A stretch of 53,233 nt of DNA from an uncultured Luminiphilus sp. GTDB taxonomy: Bacteria > Pseudomonadota > Gammaproteobacteria > Pseudomonadales > Halieaceae. Of the stretch, positions 38,281-49,143 are shown one piece after another (position 1 is the first letter of the stretch; every line of letters starts with the position of its first letter). Both the position numbers and the translations under genes were made by a program. The DNA lies in assembly GCA_905182485.1 (NCBI GenBank), contig CAJJBO010000025.1, forward strand, positions 1-53,233. Direction: 5' to 3'. The notes under the pieces are model-generated. The model made no database searches and was not told the origin of the DNA. It saw nothing but the letters and a program-made list of their open reading frames with translations.

Positions 38281-38421
38281 CGCACTCAACCCTGCTGGCG
38301 TGGTTCGACGACCGGATGCGGGAGCGTTACTCCACGACCGCGCTGCAAATGCAAAAGGCGAGTACTACCAGACAGACAATCGCTGGGGGCGATACACTTC
38401 AATCATGAGATTGCATTCCTG

Positions 38422-40005
38422 ATGAATCAGCCCACACACCGCAGTCTCATTATTGCCCTGATGCTGATCACACTGGCCGGTTGCTCGACCACGGTGAGAG
38501 CACCCTTTGAAATGCCTGAGGCTGAATGGACGCAACCTGCAGCCACCGACGGGCTGCTTGCCGAGATTGCTGCCGGTGTAACAGCGCGAGCCGAACCCCT
38601 CGGCGATCAGCCTTGCCATTCGGACGCCGGCGTTTCCGGGTTCAAACTGCTCGACAGGGGTGAAGATGCCCTCAGATGGCGACTGGCACTGATTGACTCC
38701 GCGACGCAAAGTATCGACACGCAGTATTACCTCTATCACGGCGACAGCACGGGTTTACTCTTCACGAGCCGACTGCTCGACGCCGCTGATCGCGGGGTAA
38801 AAGTCCGCATCATCATCGATGACATGGGCACACTCGCCATCAGCCCTTCACAGGCAAAGCTCCGCGATAGCATGGGCGCTTTGATGATCGCCCATCCCAA
38901 CATCTCGCTGCGATTATTTAACAGCAGTGGCAATCGCAACCTGCTGGGACGGGGCTGGAGTTTCGCGACCCAGTTTGAGCAGCTCAACCACCGCATGCAC
39001 AACAAATCGCTCACGGTGGATAATCACGCAACGATAGTGGGTGGTCGAAATATCGGTGATGAGTACATCGGGCTCAATCCGCATTTTAATTTTCGAGACA
39101 TCGACGTTTTGGGCTTCGGTCCGGTTGCAGGGCAGGCGTCATCGGTTTTCGATCTATTCTGGAACAGCGGCTGGGTCATGACTGCTGATCCCTCAACCCA
39201 GAAAAAGGCAGAGGGTATCTATGAGACCCAGCGCCTTGCGCTGGAGCAAGAACTCAAGCAATCGGAGACGCTGACGCAATTTTCACTGGTGGCGAGAAGC
39301 TGGGAATCTGAATTCGATGCCTTAACACCTCGACTCCACCTCGGCCGCAGCAAAGTCGTTACGGATCGACCCCATTCGGACGGCATCAGTAACGAGGTCT
39401 TTGACTGGGTAATGGAGAATTTACCCGGGGTGCAAAAAGACCTCCTGGTCACTAACGCCTACCTCATTCCCGGCCCGGAGGGTGTCGCCATGCTCGACGA
39501 TTTGGTGACGGCGGGCGCTGAGGTGACGATTCACACCAACTCGCTGGCCTCACAAGATGTCGCTGCTGTGAACAGCCACAAAGCGTGGCGAAAGCCCATT
39601 CTGGCTTCTGGCGCTTCGCTGTTTGAGGCGCGGCAAGATGCGGCGATCAAACAATCGATGGTGGATACCCAACCCGTCAGCGCGCGCTACATGGGAGTGC
39701 ACTCTAAATCGTTGGTAATGGACAGGCGCTTCGCTGTCATCGGCTCCGCCAACCTCGATCCGCGCTCCGCTTTTTTGAACTCAGAAATGATCGCCATCAT
39801 AGATAGTGAAAGCCTAGCCGAAGAGCTGGCACAGGCTATTCTTCTCGACATCTCCCCCGCCAACAGCTGGGAAGTGGACCTGAACGATAAAAACCAAATC
39901 ATCTGGCGCAATGATGTTGGAACCGTTAGTCGACAGCCTGCCCGGAACGGCTGGCAACGATTTCAAGATCTGTTCTTTATGCTATTTCCAAAGCGTCTTT
40001 ATTAA
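38422..40005 (+). CDS. Phospholipase D-family lipoprotein, ClsC/YmdC-like
   Basis: 527 residues. Lipoprotein signal with lipobox LAGC (Cys21). Two HKD motifs: HNKSLTVDNHATIVGGRNIGDEY (His193, Lys195) is described here only by HNKSLTVD, and HSKSLVMDRRFAVIGSANLD in the second half. The order and spacing match bacterial cardiolipin synthase C/YmdC-type phosphatidyltransferases, which make cardiolipin from phosphatidylglycerol and another phospholipid. A different phosphodiesterase role is possible. It starts 141 nt after the GH1 gene on the same strand. Intact frame; the usual acetyl-type partner YmdB is absent. Confidence 0.9.
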   Translation: MNQPTHRSLIIALMLITLAGCSTTVRAPFEMPEAEWTQPAATDGLLAEIAAGVTARAEPLGDQPCHSDAGVSGFKLLDRGEDALRWRLALIDSATQSIDTQYYLYHGDSTGLLFTSRLLDAADRGVKVRIIIDDMGTLAISPSQAKLRDSMGALMIAHPNISLRLFNSSGNRNLLGRGWSFATQFEQLNHRMHNKSLTVDNHATIVGGRNIGDEYIGLNPHFNFRDIDVLGFGPVAGQASSVFDLFWNSGWVMTADPSTQKKAEGIYETQRLALEQELKQSETLTQFSLVARSWESEFDALTPRLHLGRSKVVTDRPHSDGISNEVFDWVMENLPGVQKDLLVTNAYLIPGPEGVAMLDDLVTAGAEVTIHTNSLASQDVAAVNSHKAWRKPILASGASLFEARQDAAIKQSMVDTQPVSARYMGVHSKSLVMDRRFAVIGSANLDPRSAFLNSEMIAIIDSESLAEELAQAILLDISPANSWEVDLNDKNQIIWRNDVGTVSRQPARNGWQRFQDLFFMLFPKRLY

Positions 40006-40260
40006 TAGCCCTTGGCATCACACGACAACGATCACCGATGCTCGAAATAAATTGAATATAACTCAAATTATTTTTGTATTTTACTCAGTTTTTAGGCGGG
40101 TAGGTTAAAAGCACTGTTGACTGTTTTTCGTCGCAGCGGTACCGTGCATTCGTTGCAATCTTGCGTGTTTGTTTTGCGCGCTAGCGAGAGATTGGCATCA
40201 GTCCAACCAGCCGCCCGCTGGCATGACGCACAACTACTACTAATTCGAAGGAGAGCGACT

Positions 40261-41241
40261 GTGTCCATCTCAAAGGAATCACTGCTTCACGCCTACCGGA
40301 CGATGAAAACGATCCGAGAGTTTGAAGAGCGTGTTCACGCCGAAATCATGAATGGTCAAATTCCTGGGTTCACGCACCTCTATACCGGCCAAGAGGCCAA
40401 CGCGGTGGGTGTTTGTGCCCATCTCGATGAGAGCGACACCATTATTAGCACGCACCGCGGTCATGGTCATTGTATTGCCAAGGGCGCCGATGTCTCCGGC
40501 ATGATGAAAGAGCTATTTGGATCCTCTGAGGGCCTCTGCAAGGGCAAAGGCGGCTCAATGCACGTAGCGGACATCGACAAAGGTATCCTCGGTGCAAACG
40601 GCATTGTCGCCGGTGGCCCACCCATTTCTGTCGGCTCCGCATTAGCCGCCAAAATCCGCAAAAATGGCAAAGTCGCCGTATCGTTCTCTGGCGACGGTTC
40701 AGTGAATCAAGGTACCTGCTTCGAGGCCATGAATATGGCGGTTGTATTGCAGGTACCCGCCGTCTTTGTCATCGAAAATAACTATTACTCTGAGCACACG
40801 CACATTGACTACGCCGTAGGCTGTAACGACTTGAAGGCGCGCACCGAGGCGTTTGGTTTCCCTGTCTTTGTTGCCGATGGCGCCGACTTTTTCGCTGTTC
40901 ATGAGGCGGCGGGAAAAGCCATTGCGCATGCCCGCGCAGGCAACGGTCCAGCAGGTGTGTTTGCCGAGCAAGGTCGATACCACGGCCACTTTGTGGGAGA
41001 CCCACAGGCCTATCGTGGCGAAGGAGAGCTTGAGAATCTGCGCGAGAACCATGACCCACTAAAGGTGTTTCGTCAGCATATGGCGACTTCAGGCGAGCTC
41101 AGCGAGGGTGAACTGGATGCGATTGACGCAGAGGTGATGGCTGAGATCGAACAGTCGGTAGTGGATGCCAAGGCGGCGGCACGACCGACGCCTGAGCAAG
41201 TCACAGCAGATGTTTATATTCAATACGGTGCAACGGCGTAA
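40261..41241 (+). CDS. acoA: Acetoin/2-oxoacid dehydrogenase E1 alpha (TPP-dependent)
   Basis: 326 residues from the GTG at 40261, preceded by AAGGAGAGCGACT, a strong site. Upstream in-frame code to 40117 lacks family similarity. TPP-binding motif GDGSVNQGTCFEAMNMAV followed by ENN (IENNYYSEHTH), and early RGHGHCIAKGADVSGMMKE, typical of alpha2beta2 E1 enzymes. It heads acoA-acoB-acoC. Gene order and close similarity to AcoA-type proteins suggest acetoin cleavage, though a pyruvate or branched-chain substrate is possible. The 255-nt upstream gap contains an AT-rich patch (40040-40090) that may hold the promoter. Confidence 0.88.
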   Translation: MSISKESLLHAYRTMKTIREFEERVHAEIMNGQIPGFTHLYTGQEANAVGVCAHLDESDTIISTHRGHGHCIAKGADVSGMMKELFGSSEGLCKGKGGSMHVADIDKGILGANGIVAGGPPISVGSALAAKIRKNGKVAVSFSGDGSVNQGTCFEAMNMAVVLQVPAVFVIENNYYSEHTHIDYAVGCNDLKARTEAFGFPVFVADGADFFAVHEAAGKAIAHARAGNGPAGVFAEQGRYHGHFVGDPQAYRGEGELENLRENHDPLKVFRQHMATSGELSEGELDAIDAEVMAEIEQSVVDAKAAARPTPEQVTADVYIQYGATA

Positions 41242-41253
41242 GGGGGACATACC

Positions 41254-42257
41254 ATGCCTGAAAAAACGATGCGCGATGCAATCAACGAGGCCCTGCTGCA
41301 GAGATGCGCACAGATCCCGATGTATTCCTTATGGGAGAGGACGTGTCCGGTGGCGCTGGGTGCGACGGAGAAGACGACGCCTTTGGTGGCGCGTTCGGTC
41401 AATACAAAGGCTTAGTTAAAGAATTCGGTCGCGAGCGGATCATTGATACGCCTATCACTGAGTCGGCCTTTATTGGAGCCGCTGGCGGTGCCGCTGCCAC
41501 GGGGATGCGCCCGATAGTGGATCTTATGTTTGTTGATTTTATCGGCGTCTGCTTCGATCAAATATTTAATCAGATGGCCAAGTTTCGCTATATGTTTGGT
41601 GGCAAGAGTCGATGCCCCGCGGTTATTCGATTTTCTGCCGGCGGCGGTTTTAGTGCGGCGGGTCAACATAGTCAGGCAATGTATCAGGTAATGACATCCT
41701 TTCCGGGGCTGAAGGTCGTTGTTCCCTCAAATGCCTATGATGCCAAGGGGCTCCTACTTTCAGCGATTCAGGACGATGATCCTGTGCTGTTCTTCGAGCC
41801 CAAAGTGCTCTATCAAGAAACCGCTGAAGTACCCGATGAGATGTATACCATCCCGTTTGGTCAGGCCAATTTTGTGCGCGAGGGTGACGACGTCACCGTA
41901 GTGGCGTTTGGACAAATGGTGCCGAAGGCAGCTGCTGCGATTGATGCACTGGCGGCTGAGGGCATCAGCTGTGACTTAATTGATCCGCGCACCACCTCTC
42001 CGCTCGATGAGGCAGCGATTCTTGAATCAGTTAGGGCGACGGGAAGGCTAGTGGTAGTTGACGAGGCACCGCCTCGCTGCGGCCTGACGGCTGACATTGC
42101 GGGACTGGCCGCTGATAAGGCTTTTAGCAGCTTGAAAGGCCCCATTAAACAAGTCTGTGCGCCGCATAGTCCAACGCCCTTTTCACCTGAATTAGAGGCC
42201 GCATACATACCCAATGCAGATAAAATTACAGCGGCGATCAAAGCGACCCTCGCCTAG
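41254..42257 (+). CDS. acoB: Acetoin/2-oxoacid dehydrogenase E1 beta (one frameshift)
   Basis: About 334 residues. The true start is ATG 41254 (MPEKTMRDAINEALLQ), 12 nt after acoA; near 41300 one base is missing, after which MRTDPDVFLMGEDVSGG continues. E1beta cues: GEDVSGGAG, RIIDTPITESAFIGAAGGAAATG, VDLMFVDFIGVCFDQIFNQ, VVPSNAYDAKGLLLSAI, LIDPRTTSPLDE, and ARG-type C-terminal domain VVVDEAPPRCG. Forms the alpha2beta2 heterotetramer with AcoA and feeds acyl groups to the E2 lipoyl arm. GGGGG site upstream. Confidence 0.9.
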
Positions 42258-42284
42258 GGACATCGAATTACTAGGAGTATTTTT

Positions 42285-43460
42285 GTGAGCGAGATCTATC
42301 CCATCGCAGTGCCTAAGTGGGGCATTGAAATGGTTGAAGGCACCATCACGACTTGGAATAAATCTGAGGGTGATGCCATTGCCAAGGGCGACGAAGTCTT
42401 TGAAATGGAGTCGGATAAAATTGTGAACGTGTGGGACGCTCCCGTTGCGGGCGTGCTGCGTCGTATCATTGCGGCGGCCGGTGATGCGCACCCGGTGGGA
42501 GCATTGCTGGGCGTCATTGCCGCGGCGGACGTGAGCGATGCGGACATTGATCAATTCATTGCCGAACATAGCGCCACTAAAGCTGACACCGAGGCTGCCC
42601 CCGCTGCAGCCGAGAAGGCGGCGCCCCAACAGACGATACAAACCGGAGACGCGTACACACGCTCCTCCCCCAGCGTCCGTCGCCTTGCCGATGAGCTGGG
42701 CGTAGATTTAGGTACCGTGACGGGCACTGGGCGCAGAGGGCGCATCACCGACGACGACGTTAAGGCCGCGACAGGCAGTGACAGCAGCGCCCCTGAGGGC
42801 GTGCAGGTCATACCGCTTAGCGCCACGAGAAAAACGATTGCGCGACGATTAACCGAAGCCAAGCAGTCGATTCCGCACTTTTATCTGACCGCGGAATACG
42901 CGCTAGATGGACTGCTGGCACATCGCGCCAAACTCAACGAAACAGGCAGCGTTAAAGTCTCAGTCAATGATTTATTGGTCTGGTCGGTGGCCCAAGCACT
43001 CATGAAAGAGCCGCGTGTTAACGTCAATCTTGTTGACGATAGCATTCATCAGTTCGACGCAGCCCATATTTCAGTGGCCATAGCGACCGATGAAGGACTG
43101 TATCCCGCTACCGTTCGCAATGCCGACACCCTCTCGCCAGCAGAAATCGCCGAAGCAACCGGTGCACTGGCAGAAAAAGCCAAGACAGGGAAGCTCACCA
43201 AAGACGACATCTCGGGTGGCTCTTTTACAGTGTCTAACCTAGGGATGTTCGGCATCACCCAGTTCACCGCCATTATCAACCCACCGATGGGCGCTATTCT
43301 CGCCATGGGTAAAGCATCACAGCAAGCCGTCGTCCGAGAGGGTGAAATAGGCATCGCCACCATGCTCAGCGTGACGCTTTCTTGTGATCATCGGGTCATT
43401 GATGGGGCGGTGGGTGCGCAATTCTTGGCGACATTAGATGAGGTGATTGCGGCGCTTTAA
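42285..43460 (+). CDS. acoC: Dihydrolipoamide acyltransferase E2
   Basis: 391 residues from GTG 42285 with AGGAG 7 nt upstream, 27 nt behind acoB. Order: one lipoyl domain (residues 5-78, PKWGIEMVEGT; lipoyl Lys in ESDKIVN), Ala/Pro-rich linker, E3/E1-binding domain (SPSVRRLADELGVDLGTV, GTGRRGRITDDDV), then the catalytic acyltransferase with SCDHRVIDGAVGA (HxxxDG). The E3 dihydrolipoamide dehydrogenase is not in the window, so the complex must share E3 with another operon. Intact. Confidence 0.9.
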   Translation: MSEIYPIAVPKWGIEMVEGTITTWNKSEGDAIAKGDEVFEMESDKIVNVWDAPVAGVLRRIIAAAGDAHPVGALLGVIAAADVSDADIDQFIAEHSATKADTEAAPAAAEKAAPQQTIQTGDAYTRSSPSVRRLADELGVDLGTVTGTGRRGRITDDDVKAATGSDSSAPEGVQVIPLSATRKTIARRLTEAKQSIPHFYLTAEYALDGLLAHRAKLNETGSVKVSVNDLLVWSVAQALMKEPRVNVNLVDDSIHQFDAAHISVAIATDEGLYPATVRNADTLSPAEIAEATGALAEKAKTGKLTKDDISGGSFTVSNLGMFGITQFTAIINPPMGAILAMGKASQQAVVREGEIGIATMLSVTLSCDHRVIDGAVGAQFLATLDEVIAAL

Positions 43461-43576
43461 AGCGCTGCATCGCATAGGCTCAACCCGCGGTCGCACCAAC
43501 ATCGGCAAGACAAACATCGCAATCAGGTAGTCGACGCGGCCCACGTGATCCCCGAGTACGCGGTGCGACTCAGGAT

Positions 43577-44812
43577 CTACTGTGTGACCATCTCAATACG
43601 CGGCACAAAAATCTGCAGCAACAAGGCAGAGATAAGGTGCAGGCACGCGATCATTAAAAAGACACTCTCATAGCCGGCGCTTTGAATCATAAAGCCGGCC
43701 AACAACCCCAGTAAACTCCCGCCAAGACTCCCTACCGCACCGAATACGCCCCACACCGTTGCGACACGATCAGCCGGAAATAAGTCGGTTGGCAACGTAA
43801 AGAAGACCGAGCCCTTTACTTGAATGGCAAACAGGCCAAAGCAAATCAACGCCAGCGCCACCATGCTCGACTCGACATAGAAGGCGGGCACAACCGCCAT
43901 GGCAACGAGTACCGCACCCAGCCAGATCACCCACTTTCGGGCGCTATTAATACTATGGCCACGACGGACTAACGCGGAACTCAGCGACCCACCACTCAAC
44001 GCGCCTAAGTCAGCCGCCACCCACGGTAGCCAAGCGAATAAGGCAATGGCTCTGAGATCAAAGCCTCGTATATCAATGAGGTATTGCGGCAGCCAAAACA
44101 AAAAAAAGTAAAAAGGAAAATCGCTCACTATCCGGGCAACTAAGATGCCCCAGAACTGTCGGTAACCGAGCAGCTGCGTCCAGCCAACCCCACTTTGTTG
44201 CTCGGAGCGTTGTGACAAAATAAGGGTGCGCTCTGCCTCGTCCAACGTGGGGTGCGATTCGGGTAGGTGATACCACCGGCGCCAGAGTACTGCCCATATC
44301 AACCCAAGCGTGCCCGGAATAATAAAGGCCCACTGCCAGCTTAACGTTTGCATAATCCAAACCGTCAGTGGAGGGGTGATAATGGCACCCAAGCCCGCAC
44401 CCAACATAAAAATTGCCACCGCTGTGGCGCGCTCGTTAGCCGGGAACCATTGCGCGACAGCCTTACTCGCCGCCGGAAAATTGGCCGCCTCCGCAAGGCC
44501 AAGCACCACCCTCATCGTGAAGAACGACCACACACCGCGGCCCAATGCGTGCAACACCGTGGCTGCACTCCAAAAAACAACCGCTAATTCGAATGCCCGT
44601 TTGGTACCCAATCGATCGATCAACGGACCAGAGATCAACTGGCCGATGCCATAGGCCAACAGAAACCCGCTGGTGATGAGCCCGTAGTCGGCATCACCAA
44701 TCCCGAATTGATCTCGCACGACGGGCGCCACAACACCAAATACCGACCGGTCGATATAATTGATAGTCGTGATCACTGCTAGCAAGATCGCAATGCGCCA
44801 ACGTGTCGCCAT
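43577..44812 (-). CDS. MFS transporter, anion:cation symporter (ACS/ExuT-like) family
   Basis: 411 residues, twelve predicted helices. ACS-family signatures: TTINYIDRSVFGVVAPVV in helix 1, GLITSGFLLAYGIGQLISGPLIDRLGTKR, RVVLGLAEAANFPAASKAVAQWFP, and the mid-loop WAFIIPGTLGLIWAVLWRRWYHLPESHP. Members import hexuronates, glucarate, tartrate or other organic acids by H+ symport. Convergent with acoABC across 116 nt. Intact. Substrate unknown. Confidence 0.9.
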   Translation of the reverse strand: MATRWRIAILLAVITTINYIDRSVFGVVAPVVRDQFGIGDADYGLITSGFLLAYGIGQLISGPLIDRLGTKRAFELAVVFWSAATVLHALGRGVWSFFTMRVVLGLAEAANFPAASKAVAQWFPANERATAVAIFMLGAGLGAIITPPLTVWIMQTLSWQWAFIIPGTLGLIWAVLWRRWYHLPESHPTLDEAERTLILSQRSEQQSGVGWTQLLGYRQFWGILVARIVSDFPFYFFLFWLPQYLIDIRGFDLRAIALFAWLPWVAADLGALSGGSLSSALVRRGHSINSARKWVIWLGAVLVAMAVVPAFYVESSMVALALICFGLFAIQVKGSVFFTLPTDLFPADRVATVWGVFGAVGSLGGSLLGLLAGFMIQSAGYESVFLMIACLHLISALLLQIFVPRIEMVTQ

Positions 44813-44904
44813 GAGCTTCCTTATTATTATCTGATTATCGCCAACCGCTGAGGCGGCAATGACCCCTATCAGAAAAGACCAATAGCCCCCTCATCGGACC
44901 TGAA

Positions 44905-45499
44905 TTAGGTCATCACCACGCTAACCGCAAGCACAATGAGTATCCCGCCAAATAAGCGATGCAACAAGGTCGCATGGCGCTGCAGCCGGGATAAGACAGC
45001 CGTTTGCGCAAGCAACAGAGAAACTAGGCTATACCAAAGCGTATCAATCCCTGCCGCGGTGCTGGCGATGAGGGTTTTTTCTAACACCGTGGCATCGGGT
45101 TGGATGAACTGGCTGAACAACGCCGCAAAAAAACATGCAGCTCCGCGGCGGAGGAGCAGTCCAGCCCGCACCCCTCGTCGAGGAGCACGCGCGATCGGCG
45201 GACACCACAGCGCCGGACTGACTCAACAAGACTCGAATACCGAGGTAAAGCAGAAATCCAGCGCCAACGAGCTGGACGGCAGCAAACCAATCGGGCTGCT
45301 CGATCAGCAGTACGCCCAGGCCATTGGCCATCAACAGCGCCCACAGCAAGATGCCCATCCCGTGAGCCACGGCACACACGATGCCATCTCGCGCACCACC
45401 ACGCAAAGCGTGCCGTGCCACGACTGCCAGACTGGGCCCGGGAGACATTGCGCCCAATAAGCACACCAGTGCCAAAGGAAACCACGCTGACCCATTCAT
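44905..45499 (-). CDS. LysE/RhtB-family amino-acid exporter (frameshifted)
   Basis: About 200 residues. The start MNGSAWFPLALVCLLGAMSPGPSLAVVARHAL carries the family motif MSPGP, followed by GARDGIVCAVAHGMGI, and helices 2-3 (FAAVQLVGAGFLLYLGIRVL). Between about 45200 and 45130 the frame changes and some residues are missing around the usual NLLNPKA motif (here RAGLLLRRGAACFFAALFSQF). Helices 4-6 continue in the other frame. Error or early decay cannot be separated. Confidence 0.8.
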
Positions 45500-45706
45500 T
45501 CGATCATTCTATGCTGTTTACGGGAGATTACCCCCATTTTGCTGCGCCATACCCTCTACTAAAGCGTGTTGCTCCCCTCCCTAAACTACTATATCTTCTG
45601 CTAAATCGTAATAGCTACGCCTTGTAGTATGACTGTGTCGGTCAGAGGGCAGTGTAAAATCAAGCGGGCCCAACAATGGCGCGCGAAATAACAAGAGGAT
45701 TGCGTT

Positions 45707-48120
45707 ATGTCGAGGGATTCCAAAGAGCGTCAGAGCCCCTTTCTTAAAAAGGCCATCGTCGCCGGCGTTGCCGCCGCGATCGGGGCTGGTGGTGCGGGTT
45801 TGGCCTGGAGTGCAGAACTCGAAGAAGTCGTGGTGACGGCGCGCCAAAGGGCTGAGTCCTCGCAAGACATTCCGATGATGGTGCAATCGATTTCAGGCGA
45901 AGATCTGCAGAAGCAAGGCATCACCACCCTAGAGGATTTTTCTCGACAAGTGGCGGGCCTCAATGTTCAAACCTCAACACCAGGACAAAACACGATTGTT
46001 TTTCGGGGCGTCAGTGATGGTGGCGGATTCTTGGTCGACCCAACGGCTGCCATCTACTTAGACGAGCAGCCTATGTCGCTGACGTCTGCGGCACCCGATA
46101 TCTATCCTGTCGATCTGTCGAGAATCGAAGCCCTAGCGGGGCCTCAATCTACTCTTTATGGTGCATCGTCGCAGAGCGGAGCCATTCGCGTCATCACCAA
46201 TAAACCCGACCCCTCAGAATTCACCGCTAATATAGGTGGCGGGCTTTCCTCAACTTCCGGCGGGGGCACGGGCTATCAAGTGGATGGAACCGTGAATATC
46301 CCGCTCAGCGATTCAGTCGCTATCCGCCTGTCGGGCTTTAGTGCGCGCGATGCCGGCTATATCGATAGTGTACTGGGTACTACCGTGCGCGCGGCTGACT
46401 ATTTCCCTGGACTCGATGTCGGTGCTCAAAAAACGAATGCGAACGCTGTCGCAGACGACATCAACGAAACCGAATGGATGGGGGGCCGTGCCGCTATCCG
46501 GTGGCTGATCAATGACAACTGGACCGCCACCGCAGCAGTTAACTACCAAGATCTTGAAGCGGACGGCTATAACGACTACGACCCCAGTGTGGGCGATCTT
46601 AAAACCATCAAGTTCAATAAAGAAATCCGCACAGATGAGTGGACCCAGACCAGCTTGGTGATTGAAGGCGATCTCGGGTTCGCGCAGCTCGTTTCGGCCA
46701 CGTCTTACTACGACCGCGACTTCCTATACGCCAATGACACGCAATCTTATGCGGCCTACTTTCACTACTCTTTTGGTGTGTATTACGGGTATGCGACCTA
46801 TGATTTCGGGCTTGATCCCACTGGCTACCTCATCAATGACCAAAATAATGAAAGCCTGACGCAAGAATTCCGGTTGAGTGGCGCTACAGACCGAGTTGAC
46901 TGGACCGTTGGTGCATTCTGGCAAGAGTCAGAAGAGTTTTGGGACTTCAAGACCTACGTAGACGGCTACCGAAATTCCCCAGCCTTTGAGGCTTGGAGCT
47001 ACTACTACCCTGGAATCGCCCCCTCAGATATTTGGTGGAATTCATTTCAAAGCCAAGACAGAACAGACAAAGCGATCTTCGGTGAAATCGATATCGAAAT
47101 TATTGAGGATCGGTTAACCGCATTATTAGGCGGTCGATGGTACGAGGTAGAGCGTGAGCTTAGCTACACAGTAGAGCGACCTGATGACCGCACTGATCGA
47201 CAATTGCCCAACAGAGAAGCGAACGACGATGGCTTTATTCCAAAATACGGCCTAGAACTGCAGGTCAATGACGATATCATGGTGTACGGGGTTTACTCGG
47301 AAGGCTATCGCGTAGGTGGATCCAATCGCGGTCGCGGCCTTGATATAGGCGGCGACGGTAAATTCGGTCCGACCCTACCCGTCGCCTACGAGTCCGATAT
47401 CCTTGAAAATACTGAATTTAGACTGAAATCCACTTGGGCCGACGGTCGCGTTATATTCAACGCGGTTTACTACACCATGAAGTGGAAGGACATGCAGAAC
47501 GAAGTCACAGACCCGAGTAATCAGCTGGGCAGTTTGAGTGGGGGCGTTTATCAAAACGTTCCCTTCCAGATCGTGGTCGGCAATGTGGGTGACGCAGAGG
47601 TAAAAGGCTACGATCTTGAGTTCAAAGCGCTGCTAGGTGAGAACTTGGAAGTTGGCTTTAATATGACTGACATTCAAGACGCCTTCGTGGAGGGCCAACA
47701 GGAATATGACGATCCTCGCGTCATTGGGCGGCAAAGTGTCATCCGGCCTCGACCCACAGTCGGCCCTCCCGCTATTTGCTGACACCAGCTACTACTTGTA
47801 CGCGGAGTACTCTGGTATCGATATCCTCGGCGGCACAGGAGGCATTCGTCTGCAACATAGCTACGTCGGCGACTCATTGAATCAGCTGACGGACGGCGCG
47901 CATAACGCCACAGATGCAGCAAGGTGACTATGACATCACCGACGCTGTATTCACTTGGGAGCGAGAGGGATGGTCTGCTCAGCTGCGGTTTAACAACATC
48001 TCAGATGAACGCGGCATCACGTATGAGGATACCTCTGACTTCGATACGGCGTGGGGGCGCAATAGCTCGATTGTGATTCGGCCCCGAAATTTTGCCTTCT
48101 CACTCAGACACTATTTCTAA
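45707..48120 (+). CDS. TonB-dependent outer-membrane receptor (two frameshifts)
   Basis: About 800 residues. Signal peptide 1-36 (AIVAGVAAAIGAGGAGLAWSA), then the TonB-box region EEVVVTARQR, plug domain (IPMMVQSISGEDL, FRGVSDGGG, IEALAGPQSTLYGASSQSGAIRVITN) and a 22-strand barrel. The final residues are FSLRHYF, with the terminal Phe needed for BAM. Frames change near 47740 and 47920; the joined sequence keeps the barrel motifs. An AAGAGGA site precedes the ATG. The substrate (siderophore, vitamin, oligosaccharide) cannot be read; the type resembles receptors common in marine heterotrophs. Terminator follows. Confidence 0.92.
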
Positions 48121-48140
48121 GGCGACGCTCCAACATAAAC

Positions 48141-48169
48141 AAGGGCGCCGAGTTTTGCGCCCTTTTTTA
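48141..48169. terminator. Bidirectional intrinsic terminator
   Basis: AAGGGCGC, an 8-nt loop, then GCGCCCTT runs into TTTTTT on the plus strand, 20 nt after the TonB receptor stop. On the minus strand the same hairpin is flanked by A residues and followed by TTGTTT, 5 nt after the stop of the convergent gene, so it can serve both. Confidence 0.85.
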
Positions 48170-48174
48170 TGCTC

Positions 48175-49143
48175 CTACTTTGCTAAGCCGCGGCTTTTAT
48201 ACGCCCACCCGGCCGGCCACTGTTCTAGGCCATGAATCGCGTTGCGGACATCCATCGTTAAGTTAACCGCCGTCAGGCTTTTGCCCTCCACGATATCGAT
48301 AATTGAGACCGTAGAGGGCGAAGAACCCGCCGCGATTAAGCGCTCATTCAACACGCAGAGACCTCGACCGAACCCTTGACGAGCGACCCGCGAATCATCG
48401 ATACCTTGGAACTCCAGCTCATTAATAGGGAATTTAGGTACCGGAACCGCAACCGTTTTCGCATCACGACTCGCATAACGCACCACATCAGAGGCGGTGT
48501 CATTTAAAAGAATGCCCCCTTGATACGGCATCGCATTATGGCAACCCTTCGGCAAGTTACAAATTTCACTTATCGCCATGTCGGATGAGACTGCCAACAG
48601 TGCCTGCGTATTGAGGCCACTGAAACAGATGCCATCGCTGATCGACCCTGACCATATTCAGGTGATACGAGTTCACGAAGGCGGGCCCCCCTCGGTTTCT
48701 GGGATCAAACGGCTGCCCCACCCATTCGGTGCCGTTTTTCGAGACATAGAGCCCCCAGACAAACTCCTGTCTTGCGCAGATCAAACGCCAGAATGGAGTC
48801 GAAACCCGGTCGATGTCAGGAACAGAAGATTATCCCGCCGACAGATCTCGTGGCAGTGCCGCAAATACTCATTGCGATAGGATGCTAACTGCACAAAATC
48901 GGGCGAATAACAAAACAGCTCATCGCTAGCGGCAATCCACATGGCATCCTCCGTAAACTCAATGCCACGCAAGCCGCGATCCCAGCCTCGCCCTGAAAAA
49001 TCAATGTCGCCAGTGTTCCAATCGATTTTCTGTTCAACCTGCTGAGATTCAAAATCTATGAGATAAACACCACCATGACTCTGTCCTTTCTCCGAGCCCC
49101 GCACGACTGAGGTCGCGAGTAACTTAGGCAACAGGTCCGTCAT
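48175..49143 (-). CDS. DUF4915/TIGR03032-like protein (frameshifted)
   Basis: About 320 residues over three frames, with breaks near 48785 and 48600. The repeated pattern of short strand motifs, such as GGVYLIDFESQQV, WDRGLRGIEF, CHEICRRDNLLFLTST, GQPFDP and SYHLNMV, DTASDVVRYA and RGLCVLNERLIAAGSSPSTV, suggests a beta-propeller. It resembles proteins annotated DUF4915, which are often next to TPR or sulfotransferase genes; the family name is recalled, not tested. Its start overlaps the stop of the sulfotransferase gene by 4 nt, so they are co-translated. Confidence 0.6.

Noticed and set aside
38281..38421. Short open frame between the GH1 and PLD genes
   Set aside because: Only about 20 codons, no ribosome site, no recognisable motif.
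40006..40260. Sigma54 (-24/-12) promoter for acoABC, as in other acetoin operons
   Set aside because: TTGGCA occurs twice but without a properly spaced TTGC; no AcoR-like gene is in the window.
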